Below, piece by piece: positions 42,173 to 51,251 of a stretch of DNA of 64,000 nucleotides (positions within the stretch are counted from its first letter, which is position 1; the number at the start of each line of letters is the position of its first letter). The translations under genes and the position numbers were made by a program. The notes beneath the pieces are model-generated. The model was not told where the DNA came from and searched no databases. It saw only the letters and a program-made list of their open reading frames with translations. Origin of the DNA: a bacterium (GTDB lineage: Bacteria > Krumholzibacteriota > Krumholzibacteriia > LZORAL124-64-63); contig JADJYS010000014.1 in NCBI GenBank assembly GCA_016719645.1, positions 62,001-126,000 of the forward strand, written 5' to 3'.

Positions 42173-42223
42173 GGCGCGGCGATCGGCCGCCGGCCGCCCC
42201 CCGGGCGGGGCCGCCGCGGCTGA
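42171..42223. repeat. 53-bp segment similar to the 3' end of the DUF6132-like gene
   Basis: Ungapped by-eye comparison with 35951-36003 gives 43 identities in 53 positions, and both end in TGA. In frame it reads GAAIG...GRGRR like the DUF6132-like C-terminus. It may be a gene remnant or a short intergenic repeat. It fills the gap between the LysR stop and the FG-GAP gene. Confidence 0.4.
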
Positions 42224-43744
42224 TTACCTCGCCAGGACCATCTTGCAGGCGGACCGCTCCGTGCCCGTCTTCACCTCGCAGAAGTAGACGCCGCTCGGCA
42301 GGGCGCGGCCTGCATCGTCACGGCCATCCCACCGCAACCTGATCACGCCGGCGGGACGGGACGCGTCGCTCAGCAGCACGCGCCGCAGCTTGCCGCCGGC
42401 ATCGAAGACCCGCGCCGAAACCGGGGTGTCGGACGCCAGCGCGAATTCGATCTCGGTGGCGGGATTGAACGGGTTGGGGTTGGTCTTCACCGTGAGGCGC
42501 GCCGGGGGAACCGCCGCCGGCGCGCTGCCCGTGGGGTCGACGACGGGATCGAAGGCGTAGACCGCGCCCGCGTTGAGCGCGGTGTCGCTGTCCTTGCCGG
42601 CGCCGACCAGGACGCATCCGCCGTCGATGCCGACCGCGATGCCGAAATCGTCGTTCTGATTGCCGCCCGTGGCGGCCAGCCTCAGCAGCTCGGCGCCCGT
42701 CGCGACGTTGAAGACGTAGGACAACCCCGTCCGCGGCGTGCCGTAGCCCTGCTGGGTGGCGCCGATCACGGCCAGATCGCCCGCGAGCGCGACGGAGCTG
42801 CCGAACCAGTCGGCGTAGTCCGCGTCCGCGGGGGTCAGCCTGTGCAGTTCCGCGCCGGTGGCGACGTCGAAGACGTAGGCCGCGCCGGCGTCTTCGTCCC
42901 CGCCGCCCCAGTAGGCGCCGACCAGCAGGGTGCGGCCGCAGATCGCCACCGCATTGCCGAAACGGTCGTAGGCGCCCCGGTCGCTGGCGGTCAGCCGCCA
43001 GAGCTCGACGCCGGTCCGCGGATCGAAGACGTAGACCGCGCCGCAGTCCGTCCTGCCGGGGGCGTCCCACATGGGAGCGCCGATCACCGCGAACGAGTCC
43101 GATACCGCCACCGCGTACCCGAACTGGTTCTGGCGGCCGAAGTCCGCGGCGACCAGCTTCCGCACCTGCACGCCGGTGTCCGGATCGAACAGGTACGCCG
43201 CGCCGCTGTCGTAGATCGAGACGCTGGCGTCGCAGTAGCGGGCGCCCACCAGGACGAACGAGTCCGAGACGGCCACGGCGCAGCCGAACTGGTCGTTCGC
43301 GGCGGCGTCGGCGGCCGTGAGCTTCCAGCGCTGGATCCCGTCGTCGGCCCCGAAGAGGTAGGCCGCGCCCGCATCGACGGCGGAGTGGTCGTCCCGCAGC
43401 GCGCCGATCACGGCACGCAGCCCGCGGAGCCCCACCGCGCAGCCGAAGTAATCGCCGCCGGCCGCGTCCGCGGCCCTCAGCTTGCGAGCCTGGACGTAAC
43501 CGTCCAGGTCGAAGACGTAGGCGCAGCCGGAGTCGCCGCCGTCGTCGTCGTTCGCCTGGGCGCCGATCAGGGCGAGTTCGCCCGACACGGCAAGGCTGAT
43601 GCCGAAGCGGTCTCCGAGCGCCGCGTCGGCGGCCTGGATCCTGGTTTCGGTCGGCGTCGCCGACGCCGTGACGGCGCAGGCCAGACAGGCGAGGATGGTC
43701 GACGTCAAAAATCCGATGGGTGACTTCGCATCATCGTTCGACAT
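42224..43744 (-). CDS. Secreted FG-GAP beta-propeller protein with FlgD/Ig tail
   Basis: This 506-residue protein has an N-terminal signal region (about 10-30, TSTILACLACAVTASA). Seven repeats of the form ADxxxxDxFGxxVAVxxxxxxIGA span residues about 36-410, consistent with one seven-bladed propeller. Each repeat also carries GAAYVFDxxTG. The C-terminal 85 residues are a FlgD/Ig sorting tail (NPNPFNPATEIEFAL, then LRWDGRDDAG). Such proteins bind ligands or other surface proteins; no enzyme motif is visible. It is transcribed in the same direction as the BNR protein gene but separated from it by a terminator. Confidence 0.85.
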   Translation of the reverse strand: MSNDDAKSPIGFLTSTILACLACAVTASATPTETRIQAADAALGDRFGISLAVSGELALIGAQANDDDGGDSGCAYVFDLDGYVQARKLRAADAAGGDYFGCAVGLRGLRAVIGALRDDHSAVDAGAAYLFGADDGIQRWKLTAADAAANDQFGCAVAVSDSFVLVGARYCDASVSIYDSGAAYLFDPDTGVQVRKLVAADFGRQNQFGYAVAVSDSFAVIGAPMWDAPGRTDCGAVYVFDPRTGVELWRLTASDRGAYDRFGNAVAICGRTLLVGAYWGGGDEDAGAAYVFDVATGAELHRLTPADADYADWFGSSVALAGDLAVIGATQQGYGTPRTGLSYVFNVATGAELLRLAATGGNQNDDFGIAVGIDGGCVLVGAGKDSDTALNAGAVYAFDPVVDPTGSAPAAVPPARLTVKTNPNPFNPATEIEFALASDTPVSARVFDAGGKLRRVLLSDASRPAGVIRLRWDGRDDAGRALPSGVYFCEVKTGTERSACKMVLAR

Positions 43745-43844
43745 GGTTCCCCCCTATGAAAAATCCGATCGCATGCTGCCGCCCCGCGGATGTCCGGACG
43801 GGATGCGCCACGCTCATTCTACGCCCGCCGCACCGCAAACGGAA

Positions 43845-43876
43845 GACGGGGCCGCGTGCGATCACGCGGCCCCGTC
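43845..43876 (-). terminator. Hairpin terminator after the BNR-repeat gene
   Basis: Fourteen-bp perfect arms (43845-43858 and 43863-43876) with a 4-nt loop lie 55 nt beyond the stop at 43931. On the minus strand TTCCGTTT follows the stem. Confidence 0.75.
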
Positions 43877-43930
43877 CCCTGGCGATTCCGGATGCCGAGA
43901 GGCGCCGGCGGCGGTGCGCCGGCAGCCGTC

Positions 43931-46900
43931 TCACCTGACGAGCATCATGTTGCGCTGCTGCGACTTCCCGTCCGCCTGCAGCCGGTACACGTACGCCCCG
44001 CTGGCGGCGTTCCCGCCCCGGTCGTCGCGCCCGTCCCAGACCACGGAGTGCGCGCCGGCCTCCCGGCTCCCCTCCACCAGGCTCCGCACCTGCCGCCCGC
44101 GCACGTCGTAGATGCGCAGGCTCACCGGACCGGCCTGCGGCAGCGAGAAGCGGATGACGGTGGACGGGTTGAACGGGTTGGGCGCGTTCTGCGCCAGCGT
44201 CGCGCCGCGGTCCGGCGTGCCGTCGTCCGCGCCGGTCGGGCTGCCGACCTGGATCGACAGGTTGTCCACGACCCAGCCCCAGCCGTTGACGGCGCCGTCG
44301 GCGTAGAACCGCCAGCGCAGCAGGATCGTGTCGCGCACGGCGAAGGCGTCGTGCAGGTCGAAGACGTGCGGCCGCAGCAGCGAGGAGCTGCCGGGCGTGC
44401 CGCTGTTCCAGGCGGTGACCCAGGCGGCGTCGCGCCGGCTGTCGTAGCCGTCGGCGATCGGCACCCAGGTGACGCCGTCCTTGCTGCCCTCCAGGATCAC
44501 GTAGTCCCAGAAATCGCTGTCGCCGTAGACGCTGCCCGCCTCGCCCGGCTCGACCAGCACGACCTCGTCGAAGGAGACGTAGGCGTTCGACTGGGCGACG
44601 ACGATCGGCACCGCGAGCATGGCCGTGTAGGCGGCGTTGTCGGGGTAGTCGTGCGGGAAGTGCAGGGCGCCGCCGCTGAAGCCGGCGTAGGCGCCGATGG
44701 TGAACCCGTCGCCGACGAAGTCGCCGGACGTGCTGAAGCTGTTCGTGTAGGCGGAGAGCGGCGCGGCGTACACGAACACCTCGAGCTCGCGCGTCACCGA
44801 GTCGTAGGCGACGCCGCCGCGGAAGGCGCGGGCGAACACGAGGCGCTGGCCGGCGCTCAGCACGGGCAGCTGCACCAGGGCGTCCTGCTGGAAGCCGCTG
44901 GCCGGCAGGGTGGCGCGCCGGACGCCGTCGACGAAGACCTGGGTGGAGTCGTAGGCGGACCGCAGGTTCAAATCGACGCTCAGCAGGCCGTCGGGGCCCT
45001 GGTAGAGGGCGTCGATGAGCGGCTTGAAGGTCTTGCCCGCGACCAGCGAGGGGAACTTCGCGCTCCAGATGCCGCGGCCGTGGCTGCCGATCACGACCTC
45101 GTCCTCGACCTCGGTCATCGACCAGATCGCCACGCTGGGCAGGCCGTTGTCGGCGAGCTCCCAGCTGGCGCCGCCGTCCAGCGACTCGACCAGGCCGATC
45201 TCGGTGCCGGCCCACAGGTGGTCGGGGTCGTCGGAGAACACCTGCAGGTCGTACACCGCCACGTCGGGGAAGCCGTTGGTGCTGGGGCTGCCGCCCGCGA
45301 AGCCCGTGATGTCGTTCCAGGTCTGTCCCAGGTCGTCCGTCCGGAGGATCTTGGGCCGGCCCGCGAAGCTGAACAGGACGTAGGCGACCGCGGGGTCGGC
45401 CGGGTGGGTGGCCAGGCCCGAGATGCCGCCCATGGTCGCGCCCGTGTAGTTCGGCACCACGCCGAAGGTGAGGCCGCCGTCGGTGGAGACGTGGATGCGC
45501 CCGCTGCCGTCCATGCGGGCGCCCGCCCAGACGATGTCGGGATCGGCGCGCGAGATCTTCACGGCGTGGAAGCTGCTGATCGAGCTCCAGGTCGCCGACG
45601 ACACCGGGGTGAGCGACCAGCTGCCGCCGAAGTCCGTCGAGCGCCAGACGCCGCTGGCGCCGACGGCGAGCAGCAGGTCGGGCGCCTGGTTGGTCTTGGC
45701 GATCTTGGTGATGAAGGGGGCCAGGCCGGCGCCCGTGTCGCCCAGGCCGCCGGTGGCGCCGTTCCAGCTCTGGCCGCCGTCCAGCGAGCGCAGGAATCCG
45801 TTGTACTGGTAGCCGCCGATCATCTTCAGCGGGTCGTCGAAGTGCCACGAGGTCTCGTAGCCGTCGCCGCCGATGGCGAAGGTCCAGGGGGCGAGCCGGT
45901 CCGGGTCGGGTCCCGAGAACCAGGTGCCGTTGTCCTGCATGCCGCCGAAGTAGGCGCTGGCGCCGGGGCGCTTGTCGACGCCGTAGAACTGGGTGGTGGT
46001 CATGCCGTCGATGGGGGCGCTCCAGTTGGCGGCCTGGCTCGCGGCGACGCCGACGCCGCCGTCGTTGGTGTTCAGCAGGCGCCAGGCGCCGCCGCCGGTC
46101 GGCACCACCGCCAGGCCGTGGTGGTCCACGTGGACCGGCCCGACGCTCAGCTGGCTCGTGGTGCGGCTGGTGCCCGAGAGCGTGATCTGCCACAGGCGCA
46201 CGCCGCCGACGTAGACGATGTTCACGTCGGTGGGGTGGCAGACGATGGTGTTGTCGTACCAGCCCTGCGCGCCCAGCCAGTTGGGCTCCGAGCCGCTCTC
46301 GAAGGTCTCGGACCAGGTCGCGCCGGCGTTGGTCGAGATCCACAGCTCGGAGTGGCTGGCGCCCTCGGCGGCGGCGTAGAGGCGGCTCGTGTTGACCGGC
46401 GAGACGGCCAGCTCGAAGCGGCCGCTCAGGTCGGCGATGCCGGTGTTGACGTAGGCCCAGCTGTTGCCGGCGTTGGTCGACTTCAGGATGCCGCCCTCGT
46501 CGACGGTCGCGTACAGCACGTTGAAGTTGCCGGGCGTGGCCACGATCTGCTGGATCTTCTTGACGCGGCCGAAGGTGCCGATGTCGGTGATCGCGTGCAC
46601 CTCGGCCCAGTTCGCCCCGCCGTCGGTCGACTTGAAGATGCTCGAGCGCTGCAGCACCGAATCCTTGTAGCGCCCGACGGTCGTCACGGCCAGCACGACG
46701 TTGGCGTTCGCGGGGTCGACCACGATCCGGGCCACGTTGTTGAAGGCCGGGTCGTCGACGGTCGCCGGCAGGTGCGCCCAGGTCTGGCCGCGGTCGGTCG
46801 ACTTCAGGATGCCGTTGCCGTTGATGGTGTCGACGTTGAAGAAGCTCTCGCCGGTGCCGGCGTACAGGACGTCGTGGTTGCTCGCGGCCATGGCCAGCGC

Positions 46901-47455
46901 CTGGACCGACAGCACCGGGAAGTCCGACGTCAGGTCGCTCCAGGTGGCGCCGCCGTCGGCGGTCTTCCAGACGCCGCCGCCCGCCGTCCCGATGTACCAG
47001 GTCAGGGCGGCCGGGTCGTCGGGATCGACCACGATCGCGCGGGCGCGGCCGGCGACGTTGCCGGGGCCGCGGTTCTCCCAGGCCAGCGTCGCGGCGGGCG
47101 AGCGCTTCGCCGCGCGCGCCGTGGCCAGCTCGCGCACCAGGTAGCCGGCCTCGTACTCGGGCTCCTTGCGGTCGGCGGGGATGCGCATCTCGTTCATCAG
47201 CCGCGCGAACTCCTCGGGCGCCTCGAAGGCCGGCAGGCCCGCGAGCCGGCGCGCGATGCGCTCGATCTTGTGCCCGGCCTTGAAGCGGTCGGACGAGCCG
47301 GGCGCGGCGTGGTCGCGACGCAGTTCCAGCTTCGCGAGCTCGCGCGCGAAGGGATCGTCCTGCTCGCGGATGCCCGAGCCGGCCAGGAAGGACGCGGTGC
47401 CGATCGCGAGCACGCCCGCGACGGTCAACAGGGCAGGGATCCGGGAGAAACGCAT
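43931..47455 (-). CDS. Secreted BNR/sortilin-like beta-propeller protein with FlgD/Ig tail
   Basis: ATG 47455 with GAGG upstream gives 1174 residues and a signal peptide (LLTVAGVLAIGTASFLAGSG). From about 120 to 800 there are many BNR-type repeats (SxDGGxTW forms: KTADGGATWSDL, KSTDRGQTWAHL, KSTDGGANW, DGGLTFG), suggesting one or two propellers of the VPS10/exo-sialidase-like type. Sialidase catalytic residues are not evident. A jelly-roll-like domain (about 930-1070, ending GWVVDNLSIQVG) and a FlgD/Ig tail (NAPNPFNPSTVIRFSL) follow. It is likely an adhesin or glycan-binding surface protein. Confidence 0.85.
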   Translation of the reverse strand: MRFSRIPALLTVAGVLAIGTASFLAGSGIREQDDPFARELAKLELRRDHAAPGSSDRFKAGHKIERIARRLAGLPAFEAPEEFARLMNEMRIPADRKEPEYEAGYLVRELATARAAKRSPAATLAWENRGPGNVAGRARAIVVDPDDPAALTWYIGTAGGGVWKTADGGATWSDLTSDFPVLSVQALAMAASNHDVLYAGTGESFFNVDTINGNGILKSTDRGQTWAHLPATVDDPAFNNVARIVVDPANANVVLAVTTVGRYKDSVLQRSSIFKSTDGGANWAEVHAITDIGTFGRVKKIQQIVATPGNFNVLYATVDEGGILKSTNAGNSWAYVNTGIADLSGRFELAVSPVNTSRLYAAAEGASHSELWISTNAGATWSETFESGSEPNWLGAQGWYDNTIVCHPTDVNIVYVGGVRLWQITLSGTSRTTSQLSVGPVHVDHHGLAVVPTGGGAWRLLNTNDGGVGVAASQAANWSAPIDGMTTTQFYGVDKRPGASAYFGGMQDNGTWFSGPDPDRLAPWTFAIGGDGYETSWHFDDPLKMIGGYQYNGFLRSLDGGQSWNGATGGLGDTGAGLAPFITKIAKTNQAPDLLLAVGASGVWRSTDFGGSWSLTPVSSATWSSISSFHAVKISRADPDIVWAGARMDGSGRIHVSTDGGLTFGVVPNYTGATMGGISGLATHPADPAVAYVLFSFAGRPKILRTDDLGQTWNDITGFAGGSPSTNGFPDVAVYDLQVFSDDPDHLWAGTEIGLVESLDGGASWELADNGLPSVAIWSMTEVEDEVVIGSHGRGIWSAKFPSLVAGKTFKPLIDALYQGPDGLLSVDLNLRSAYDSTQVFVDGVRRATLPASGFQQDALVQLPVLSAGQRLVFARAFRGGVAYDSVTRELEVFVYAAPLSAYTNSFSTSGDFVGDGFTIGAYAGFSGGALHFPHDYPDNAAYTAMLAVPIVVAQSNAYVSFDEVVLVEPGEAGSVYGDSDFWDYVILEGSKDGVTWVPIADGYDSRRDAAWVTAWNSGTPGSSSLLRPHVFDLHDAFAVRDTILLRWRFYADGAVNGWGWVVDNLSIQVGSPTGADDGTPDRGATLAQNAPNPFNPSTVIRFSLPQAGPVSLRIYDVRGRQVRSLVEGSREAGAHSVVWDGRDDRGGNAASGAYVYRLQADGKSQQRNMMLVR

Positions 47456-47534
47456 GGTACGACCTCGAAGGGGTAGGGCGTTGGGGAAAGGTCCGGCCGG
47501 CGGGTGCCGACAGGATATCAAAAATACGTCTCCG

Positions 47535-48161
47535 CTACAAGGTCGGGGCGCCGTCGAAGAAGTCCACGACGCCGGTCTCGAGCGAGTAGTCCGCCCCGAC
47601 GACGAGCAGCCCGTCCTCGCGGATCAGCTTCTCGAGGATGGCCGACCCGTGCCGCAGGTGGTCCGCGGAGACGCGGATGTTGGCCCGCACGGCCTGCTGC
47701 ACCAGCTCCTGCGGCCGGTGCCGCAGCTCCGACGCGAGCAGCGGCGCCACCGAGGGTCGGATGCGGTCGACGATCGCGCGCAGGTTGTGCGAGTGGGCGT
47801 CGGGCGGGCGCCCCAGGGTCTCGAGCGTGGCCAGGATCGCCCCGCACTCCGAATGCCCGAGCACGACCACCAGGCGCGTGCCGTACTGCTCCGCCGCGAA
47901 CTCGACGCTGCCGACCTGCGACGGGGCGACGATGTTGCCCGCGACCCGGATGACGAACAGGTCGCCGAGCCCCTGGTCGAAGACGAGCTCCGCCGGCACC
48001 CGCGAATCGGAGCAGCCCAGGATGATGGCGTGCGGTTCCTGGCCGGCCGTCAGCTCGAGGCGGCGGGCCTGCCGCACGCGCGGGTCGCAGTTGCGGACCT
48101 CGTTCACGAAGCGCCGGTTGCCCTCGCGCAGACGCTCCAGGGCCGCGTGCGCCGTGATCAT
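47535..48161 (-). CDS. Beta-carbonic anhydrase
   Basis: This 208-residue protein carries the beta-class zinc ligands: Cys and Asp in LGCSDSRVP, and His and Cys in LGHSECGAI. FVIRVAGNIV and GSVEFAAEQYG are typical. It catalyses reversible hydration of CO2 to bicarbonate in the cytoplasm. The ATG overlaps the stop of the upstream SDR gene by 4 nt. It is the last gene of the six-gene operon that starts at 52184. Confidence 0.95.
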   Translation of the reverse strand: MITAHAALERLREGNRRFVNEVRNCDPRVRQARRLELTAGQEPHAIILGCSDSRVPAELVFDQGLGDLFVIRVAGNIVAPSQVGSVEFAAEQYGTRLVVVLGHSECGAILATLETLGRPPDAHSHNLRAIVDRIRPSVAPLLASELRHRPQELVQQAVRANIRVSADHLRHGSAILEKLIREDGLLVVGADYSLETGVVDFFDGAPTL

Positions 48162-49612
48162 CGTCCCGCCTCCTTCTCCCGGAGCGCCGCCTTCGCGATG
48201 CCCTTCAGCATGCCGCCGAACACCAGCTGGTGGACCGGGTAGAGCGTGTACCAGTAGATCCGGCCGGGCAAGCCCACCGGATCGAAGATCGCGGTCTGGC
48301 GGATCGTCGCGGCCCGGCCGTCGCCCGTGACCTCGAACTCCAGCCACGCCCGCCCGGGCAGCTTCATCTCGGCGGCGAGCCGCAGCCGGCGGCCGGGCTC
48401 CAGCGCCTCGACGCGCCACCAGTCGACGGCGTCGCCCACGCGCAACGTCGTCGGCGAGGCCCTCCCCCGCCTGACGCCCACGCCCCCGGCGAGCAGGTCG
48501 AGGAACCCCCGCAGCCGCCACAGGGGGTTCCACGCGTACCACCCCGCGGCGCCGCCGATCCTCTCGATGGGCGCGAAGGCGGCCGCGGGCGCGGCCGGCA
48601 CGTCCCTCGTGCGCGAATCGACCAGCCGGGAGCCGAACTGCACGCCGCCCCACGCCGGCGGCGCGCCCGACGAGGACAGGGCGTCGGACCAGCGCGTCGC
48701 CGCGTAGTGGCGCTCCTCGCTGGCGAAGGCCCGGCGCACCGCCTCCTCGACGCCCACCGGCCTCACGGCGAAGGCCGTGAGCGCGGCGGCGTCCCGGACC
48801 ACCGTGGGGTGGACGATGCTCTCGATGAGCTTGCGCCCGATCCGCGCGTACAGCGGCGTGACCAGGCCCAGCCACAGGCTGGACAGGTACGGGGTCAGGA
48901 CCGGCACCGGGATCATGCGCAGCCGCAGCCCGCGGTGCCGCGCGTAGACGCGCATGATGTCCGCGTAGGACACCCGGTCGGCGCCGCCGATCTCGTACAC
49001 GCGGCACGCGGCGACGGGCAGCGCCAGCCCGGCGGCCAGGTAATCCAGCAGGTCGTCGATCGCGATGGGCTGGGCCGGCACCTTGACCCACTTCGGCGTG
49101 ATCATGACCGGCAGGCGCTCCACCAGCGAACGGATCATCTCGAACGACAGGCTCCCGGAGCCGATGACGATCGACGCGCGGAACTCCAGCACCGGCACGC
49201 CCGATTCCCGCAGGATCCGCCCGACCTCCTGGCGGCTGCGCAGATGGGGCGACAGCTCCTCCTCCTCGCAGCCCAGGCCGCCCAGGTAGATGATGCGCTC
49301 GACCCCCGCCGCCCTCGCCGCCGCGCCGAAGTTCCGCGCCGCCAGCCGGTCCGCCTCGACGAAGGACCCGCTCGCGCCCATCGAGTGGACCAGGTAGAAG
49401 GCCGCGCGGATCCCGCGCAGGGCGGCGTCGAGGCTCGGCCGGTCCAGGACGTCCCCGGCGACGACCTCCGTCGACGGGCCGACCCGCGGCCGCAGCGCCT
49501 CCGGCCGCCTGGCCAGGCAGCGCAGCCGCAGGCCGCGTTCCTCCAGCAGCTTCAGCAGGCGGCCGCCGACGTAGCCGCTGGCGCCGGTCAGCAGGACGAG
49601 CCCGTCGTTCAC
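48158..49612 (-). CDS. NAD(P)-binding SDR-like protein with DUF2867 domain
   Basis: The GTG start at 49612 overlaps the pirin stop (GTGA) and gives 484 residues. Residues about 5-290 are an atypical SDR domain: VLLTGASGYVGGRLLKLLEE binds NAD(P), FYLVHSMGASGSF and RIIYLGGLG follow. Residues about 320-480 match DUF2867 (WGGVQFGSRLVDSRTR, WRLRGFLDLLAGGVG, ending GRIYWYTLYPVHQLVFGGML). Proteins with this SDR-DUF2867 layout are conserved but largely uncharacterised. A reductase or epimerase role on a small molecule is only a guess. Confidence 0.85.
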   Translation of the reverse strand: MNDGLVLLTGASGYVGGRLLKLLEERGLRLRCLARRPEALRPRVGPSTEVVAGDVLDRPSLDAALRGIRAAFYLVHSMGASGSFVEADRLAARNFGAAARAAGVERIIYLGGLGCEEEELSPHLRSRQEVGRILRESGVPVLEFRASIVIGSGSLSFEMIRSLVERLPVMITPKWVKVPAQPIAIDDLLDYLAAGLALPVAACRVYEIGGADRVSYADIMRVYARHRGLRLRMIPVPVLTPYLSSLWLGLVTPLYARIGRKLIESIVHPTVVRDAAALTAFAVRPVGVEEAVRRAFASEERHYAATRWSDALSSSGAPPAWGGVQFGSRLVDSRTRDVPAAPAAAFAPIERIGGAAGWYAWNPLWRLRGFLDLLAGGVGVRRGRASPTTLRVGDAVDWWRVEALEPGRRLRLAAEMKLPGRAWLEFEVTGDGRAATIRQTAIFDPVGLPGRIYWYTLYPVHQLVFGGMLKGIAKAALREKEAGR

Positions 49613-50307
49613 GCGGGCACCTCGATCAGCACGAAGTCCGCACGCGCGCGCGCCTCGATGGCCAGGGGCCCCGCGGCCTCGATGCGGGCCTGGTCGTTCG
49701 CGTCCAGTTCCCGGCCGTCGACCAGCAGGCGCCCCTCCTTCACGTACACGAATCTCCGCCTGCCGGCGGCGGCCTCGTGCGTGACGACGCGGCCGGCCTC
49801 CAGGTCGCAGCGGTGGATGACGGCATCGGCGTTCAGGGTGACGGCGCCGGCGTCGCCCCGCCCGGAGGCGACGGCGTGCAGCCGGTTGCGCCGGTCGTCG
49901 GGGTCGAAGGTCCGCTGGTCGTAGGAGGGCGTCTGGCCCCGGCGCTCCGGGAAGATCCAGATCTGATAGAGGTGGCAGGGCTCCGCGCCCAGGTTGTGCT
50001 CGGAGTGGGTCAGCCCCGAGCCGGCCGACATGCGCTGCACGTCGCCAGCGCCGATCACGGCCTGGTTCCCCATACTGTCCCGGTGGGTCACCTCGCCCCG
50101 CAGGACCAGCGTCACGATCTCCATGTCCCGGTGGGGATGCATCGGGAACCCCGTCCCGGGCGCGACGATGTCGTCGTTGAACACGCGCAGGGAGCCCCAG
50201 CTCACGTTCGCGGGGTCGTGGTAGTCGGCGAAGGAAAAGAGCCAGTAGGACTGCAGCCAGCCGACGTCCGAGAAGTGGCGCCGGTCCGCCTTGACGATCT
50301 CGATCAT
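49609..50307 (-). CDS. Pirin-family protein (YhaK-like)
   Basis: This 232-residue bicupin starts with IVKADRRHFSDVGWLQSYWLFSFADY. FPMHPHRDMEIVTLVLRGEVTHRDSMG is the cupin motif, of which HPHRDMEIV and the later SGLTHSEHN give the metal ligands. Family members bind iron or nickel, and some have quercetinase activity or act as redox sensors. It overlaps both neighbours by 4 nt, so it is tightly coupled within the operon. Confidence 0.92.
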   Translation of the reverse strand: MIEIVKADRRHFSDVGWLQSYWLFSFADYHDPANVSWGSLRVFNDDIVAPGTGFPMHPHRDMEIVTLVLRGEVTHRDSMGNQAVIGAGDVQRMSAGSGLTHSEHNLGAEPCHLYQIWIFPERRGQTPSYDQRTFDPDDRRNRLHAVASGRGDAGAVTLNADAVIHRCDLEAGRVVTHEAAAGRRRFVYVKEGRLLVDGRELDANDQARIEAAGPLAIEARARADFVLIEVPA

Positions 50308-50831
50308 GCCTCACCCCCGCCGCGGGCGGCGAGGAGGTCGACGTACGCCCCTTCGACAAGCTGGTCCGCCCGGATGCCCAGCCCGTCCATCAACGCGTGC
50401 GCCTCGGCGATCCCCGCCGCAGCGTCCTCGTCGTCCCGCAGGACGACCTCCAGCTCCAGGAACTCGCCCAGCCCCTCGACGCGGTCCAGGTGCACGCGCG
50501 TGCGGCCGACGAGGTACACGGTGCGGTGCTTCACGACCCGGCCGGCCTCCCCGTGCGAGTGCGCCAGCAGTTCCCGCAGGGCGCCGGGCTCGGCGGTCGG
50601 CGCGATCAGGTAGGACGACTCCTTGGGGCCCCGCCGGTCGGCGCGGCGGTAGAAGATGAGTTCGCCGCGGTCGTCGGCGAAGGTGCGCAGCTTCAGCCGG
50701 CCGCCCGCGCACCGGAAGAACGTGTCGTCCTGGTCGATCTCCTCGGGACCGCCGGTCGCCAGGGCGGCGACCTTCGGCAGCAGTTCCGGGATGCCCGCGA
50801 GGCGGGCCTTGATCTCGATGTTCCGCGCCAA
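50304..50831 (-). CDS. CYTH-domain protein (class IV adenylate cyclase/triphosphatase type)
   Basis: A TTG at 50831 with GGAGG 6 nt upstream gives 175 residues starting ARNIEIKAR, the ExExK-type CYTH signature. DDTFFRCAGGRLKLRTF and GELIFYRRAD follow, then VEGLGEFLELEVVL with paired acidic metal ligands. CYTH tunnel enzymes act on nucleoside or inorganic triphosphates with divalent metal; class IV cyclases such as CyaB share the form. The product is therefore either cAMP or a hydrolysed triphosphate. It lies downstream of a diguanylate cyclase gene in the same operon. Confidence 0.85.
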   Translation of the reverse strand: MARNIEIKARLAGIPELLPKVAALATGGPEEIDQDDTFFRCAGGRLKLRTFADDRGELIFYRRADRRGPKESSYLIAPTAEPGALRELLAHSHGEAGRVVKHRTVYLVGRTRVHLDRVEGLGEFLELEVVLRDDEDAAAGIAEAHALMDGLGIRADQLVEGAYVDLLAARGGGEA

Positions 50832-50854
50832 CGCCCACCTCCGGCTGTTGCTCG

Positions 50855-51235
50855 CTACACGTCTTCCGGGATCAGGAACCAGCGCATGGCGGTCTCGAAG
50901 TTCGTGAACGCGTCCACGGAGAAGCCGCGGTTGTGCGAGCACGTCTCGAGGAAGGCCGCGGCGTCGAACGAGGCCCCCTCGTGCACGAGCAGCGCCACCT
51001 TGCGGCGGAAGGTGTCGCCGTGCGCGAACAGCTCCGACGCGAGCTGGTAGAGGTCGAACGTCGACATGCGCCACTGCGTGTCCCGGAAGTCGATCAGCAG
51101 GTCGTAGTCCACGGGATGGCGGTCGGCCTTGGCGATGTCCACGAGGAGCTGCCGGCTCGTGGCCATGTCGATGACCCCCTCGGGGGTGATCTCCAGGAAA
51201 TCCCCGGTCGTGACGATCTTGATCTTGGTTGCCAT
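50855..51235 (-). CDS. SpoIIAA/STAS-like small protein
   Basis: This 126-residue protein has an alpha/beta pattern resembling SpoIIAA-like domains: a strand-rich start (ITPEGVIDMATSRQLLVDI), YDLLIDFRDTQW, then VALLVHEGASFDAAAFLE and a closing FTNFETAMRWF. Such proteins are usually cytoplasmic regulators or lipid-binding modules. No STAS phosphorylation Ser can be assigned with confidence. It lies 16 nt downstream of the GGDEF gene, suggesting a signalling partner. Confidence 0.7.
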   Translation of the reverse strand: MATKIKIVTTGDFLEITPEGVIDMATSRQLLVDIAKADRHPVDYDLLIDFRDTQWRMSTFDLYQLASELFAHGDTFRRKVALLVHEGASFDAAAFLETCSHNRGFSVDAFTNFETAMRWFLIPEDV

Positions 51236-51251
51236 GGGATAATCCTTCCCT

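Noticed and set aside
43931..47455. True exo-sialidase
   Set aside because: BNR repeats are present but the Arg triad and FRIP motif of sialidases were not found, so only a propeller fold is claimed.
43790..47476. 1228-codon plus-strand frame opposite the BNR protein
   Set aside because: Same shadow effect; the minus strand has clear BNR repeats and a FlgD tail.
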